NCBI GenBank assembly: GCA_034666665.1
Contig: JAXDLK010000056.1
Coordinates: 1 to 14,600 of the forward strand
Direction: 5' to 3'
Length of the DNA stretch: 14,600 nucleotides
From: JAXDLK01 sp034666665
Lineage (GTDB): Bacteria > Desulfobacterota > Binatia > JACPRU01
The position numbers and the translations under genes are program-made. The notes under the pieces were generated by a model. That model ran no database searches and had not been told where the DNA came from. It worked only from the letters and a program-made list of their open reading frames with translations. Shown piece by piece: positions 13,107 to 14,600 of the stretch (its first letter is position 1; the number at the start of each line of letters is the position of its first letter).

Positions 13107-14294
13107 ATGCTACAAGACGTGGAGTTCTCCGAGGCCCGAGGTGTCGACGTGCGCAAGATCAATTGGGTGACCACCATCTTTCTGTTGCTGACCCCAGCCA
13201 TCGGGCTGATCTGGGGAGGCATCCACGTCAGCCGGTTCGGTATCGGGTGGATCGAGATCGCGCTCTTCGCGGCCTATCTCCTGGCCAGCGGCCTGAGCAT
13301 CACGGCGGGTTACCACCGCCTGTTCGCGCACGGCGCCTACGAGTGCCGGCGTGTCGTCAAGGTCTTCTACCTGCTGTTCGGTGCGGCTGCTTTCCAGCAC
13401 TCGGTGCTCTCCTGGACCTCCGACCATCGGCGCCACCACGTGCAGATCGACCGCGACGGCGACCCCTACAACATCAATCGCGGCTTCCTCTGGGCGCACA
13501 TCGGCTGGATGCTGTTCGAAGAGGAGGACGCCAAGCCCGACTTCTCGAACGTTCCCGACCTGATGGCGGACCCGCTGGTTCGCCTGCAGCATCGCTTCTA
13601 CGTCCCGCTGGCGGTGACCATGGGCTTCGTCGTGCCTCTGGGGATCGGTTTCGCCTTCGGAAATCCCTGGGGATGCCTCCTGTGGGCGGGCGTCCTCCGG
13701 CTGGTCGTGGGACATCACTCGACGTTCCTGGTGAACTCGCTCGCCCATACGCTCGGCAGCCGGCCGTACTCGCTCGCGGTCTCCGCCCGCGACAGCTTCG
13801 TGACGGCGCTCCTCACCTTCGGCGAGGGGTATCACAATTTCCATCACCGCTTCGCCACGGATTACCGCAACGGCTTCCGCCGCCACCAGTGGGATCCCAC
13901 CAAGTGGCTGATCCGCACCATGGCGGCGACCGGGCTCGCCTGGAACCTCTATCGTGCGCCGCGGGAGCGGATCGTCGCCGCGATGATCGAATGCGAGACC
14001 GAGACGCTGCTCTCGCGCCTGCGGGTGCGCGGTGAGCAGGCCGTCGCCTACGCGCGCCTGCGCATCGCCGAGGTCTCGAAGGCGATGGAAGGGGCGGCGA
14101 GCCGGCTCGGCGAGCTCGAGCGACAGCTCGCGCATGCGCGGCAATCGCTCGGTCACGAGCGCGACCGTCAGCTCGAGCGACTGCGGAGCGATCTCCGCTG
14201 CGCGCGCCGCGAGTTCCGCGAGGCGCGCGCCCGGTGGCGCGCGGCGATCGCCGAGCTCGGCTCGCTCCCGCTGCCGCAGACGCAGATCGCCTAG
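13107..14294 (+). CDS. Acyl-CoA/fatty acid desaturase (delta-9 type) with C-terminal helical tail
   Basis: A 395-residue integral-membrane di-iron desaturase that would insert a cis double bond into an acyl chain. The three histidine boxes are present: HRLFAH (70-75), HRRHH (107-111) and HNFHH (243-247), plus NSLAHTLG (210-217). Hydrophobic segments lie at about 20-40, 48-66, 86-100, 165-185 and 188-205. This is the stearoyl-CoA desaturase layout. The core ends near residue 285; about 100 further residues are charged, Arg/Glu/Ala-rich and Gly/Pro-poor until the very end, and read as a long amphipathic or coiled-coil helix. The start is uncertain: ATG 13107 is taken, but a GTG at 13086 is in frame, and neither has a good ribosome-binding site. 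The longer open frame upstream overlaps other genes and is not used. The histidine phosphatase follows 11 bases after the stop. Confidence 0.92.
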   Translation: MLQDVEFSEARGVDVRKINWVTTIFLLLTPAIGLIWGGIHVSRFGIGWIEIALFAAYLLASGLSITAGYHRLFAHGAYECRRVVKVFYLLFGAAAFQHSVLSWTSDHRRHHVQIDRDGDPYNINRGFLWAHIGWMLFEEEDAKPDFSNVPDLMADPLVRLQHRFYVPLAVTMGFVVPLGIGFAFGNPWGCLLWAGVLRLVVGHHSTFLVNSLAHTLGSRPYSLAVSARDSFVTALLTFGEGYHNFHHRFATDYRNGFRRHQWDPTKWLIRTMAATGLAWNLYRAPRERIVAAMIECETETLLSRLRVRGEQAVAYARLRIAEVSKAMEGAASRLGELERQLAHARQSLGHERDRQLERLRSDLRCARREFREARARWRAAIAELGSLPLPQTQIA

Positions 14295-14305
14295 ACACCA
14301 GGGGT

Positions 14306-14600
14306 TTGGACCTCCTCCTCGTTCGCCACGGCGTCACGGGGCACAACCGCGACCGCATCTTCATGGGGTGGGGCCCGGTGCCGCTCGCGCCCGAGGGGCG
14401 TGCGCAGATCGAGAGCCTCGGCGAGCGGCTGCGCGGCGAGCGCCTGACGCGGATCATCGCCTCGGACATCCAGCGCACCGTCGAATCGGCGGAGATCCTC
14501 AGCCGGATCCTCGAGCGGCCGTTCGAGACCCATCCCGCGCTCCGCGAGGTGAACGTCGGCGAGGCGATCGGTGTCAGCTACGACGACGCGGCCGCGCGCT
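14306..14600 (+). CDS. Histidine phosphatase superfamily protein (phosphoglycerate mutase-like), C-terminus beyond window
   Basis: An open frame of 98 codons runs to the window edge. It begins (M)DLLLVRHGVTGHNRDRIF with the RHG motif at residues 7-9, whose His8 would be the phosphorylated catalytic residue. It continues with PLAPEGRAQIESLGERL, the IIASDIQRTVESAEIL segment (phosphate-binding Arg), and LREVNVGEAIG holding the expected acid Glu. Members include cofactor-dependent phosphoglycerate mutases, alpha-ribazole phosphatases and broad phosphatases; the visible part does not decide. The start is TTG at 14306: no ATG or GTG fits in frame nearby, and this codon puts the LVRHG strand at the usual distance. 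An AGGGG lies unusually close upstream. It sits 11 bases after the desaturase and is probably co-transcribed. Confidence 0.82.
   Translation, partial: MDLLLVRHGVTGHNRDRIFMGWGPVPLAPEGRAQIESLGERLRGERLTRIIASDIQRTVESAEILSRILERPFETHPALREVNVGEAIGVSYDDAAAR

Overview
The window is dense, GC-rich bacterial chromosome (about two thirds G+C by eye, not counted), with short intergenic gaps and strong G/C preference at third codon positions. A lipoprotein-type signal peptide, exported proteins with Sec signals, a type II NADH dehydrogenase and a predicted F420-dependent LLM oxidoreductase beside acyl-CoA dehydrogenases point to an aerobic, lipid-metabolising high-GC lineage. Myxococcota, Binatota or related former deltaproteobacteria would fit, and an actinobacterium is not excluded. 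The lineage is inference; no rRNA or phylogenetic marker is present. I saw no tRNA or rRNA gene, CRISPR array, transposase, prophage or origin.

Layout. 1-361 (-): N-terminus of an FAD-linked oxidase of the alkyl-DHAP-synthase type, cut by the window edge. 438-1743 (+): a classical short-chain dehydrogenase, then a Nudix hydrolase. 1687-2760 (-): a regulator resembling the TIGR02147/DUF4423 family followed by a very small lipoprotein. Divergent from it, 2855-3487 (+): a secreted protein with a short coiled coil and five calcium-binding thrombospondin-type-3 repeats. The gap between regulator and secreted protein is conspicuously AT-rich and holds a perfect 15-bp palindrome over a candidate promoter. 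3603-4916 (-): NDH-2. 5003-6166 (+): RlmI-type rRNA methyltransferase. 6236-8035 (-): an exported amidase-signature enzyme. 8301-10647 (-): two adjacent acyl-CoA dehydrogenases. Divergent from these, 10837-12712 (+): an LLM oxidoreductase and a double-hotdog MaoC-like protein. 12768-13049 (-): a GlsB/YeaQ-type small membrane protein. 13107-14600 (+): an acyl-CoA desaturase with a long helical tail, then the start of a histidine phosphatase.

Working together. The acyl-CoA dehydrogenase pair (one subunit appears to lack the catalytic Glu) and the divergent LLM-MaoC pair look like one module for oxidising and hydrating an unusual acyl-CoA. Two strong inverted-repeat elements (6172-6229 and 10649-10743) resemble REP/MITE-type repeats; the second abuts the start codon of an acyl-CoA dehydrogenase. 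The least explained locus, and my best candidate for an undescribed system, is the regulator / lipoprotein / secreted calcium-binding protein cluster at 1687-3487.
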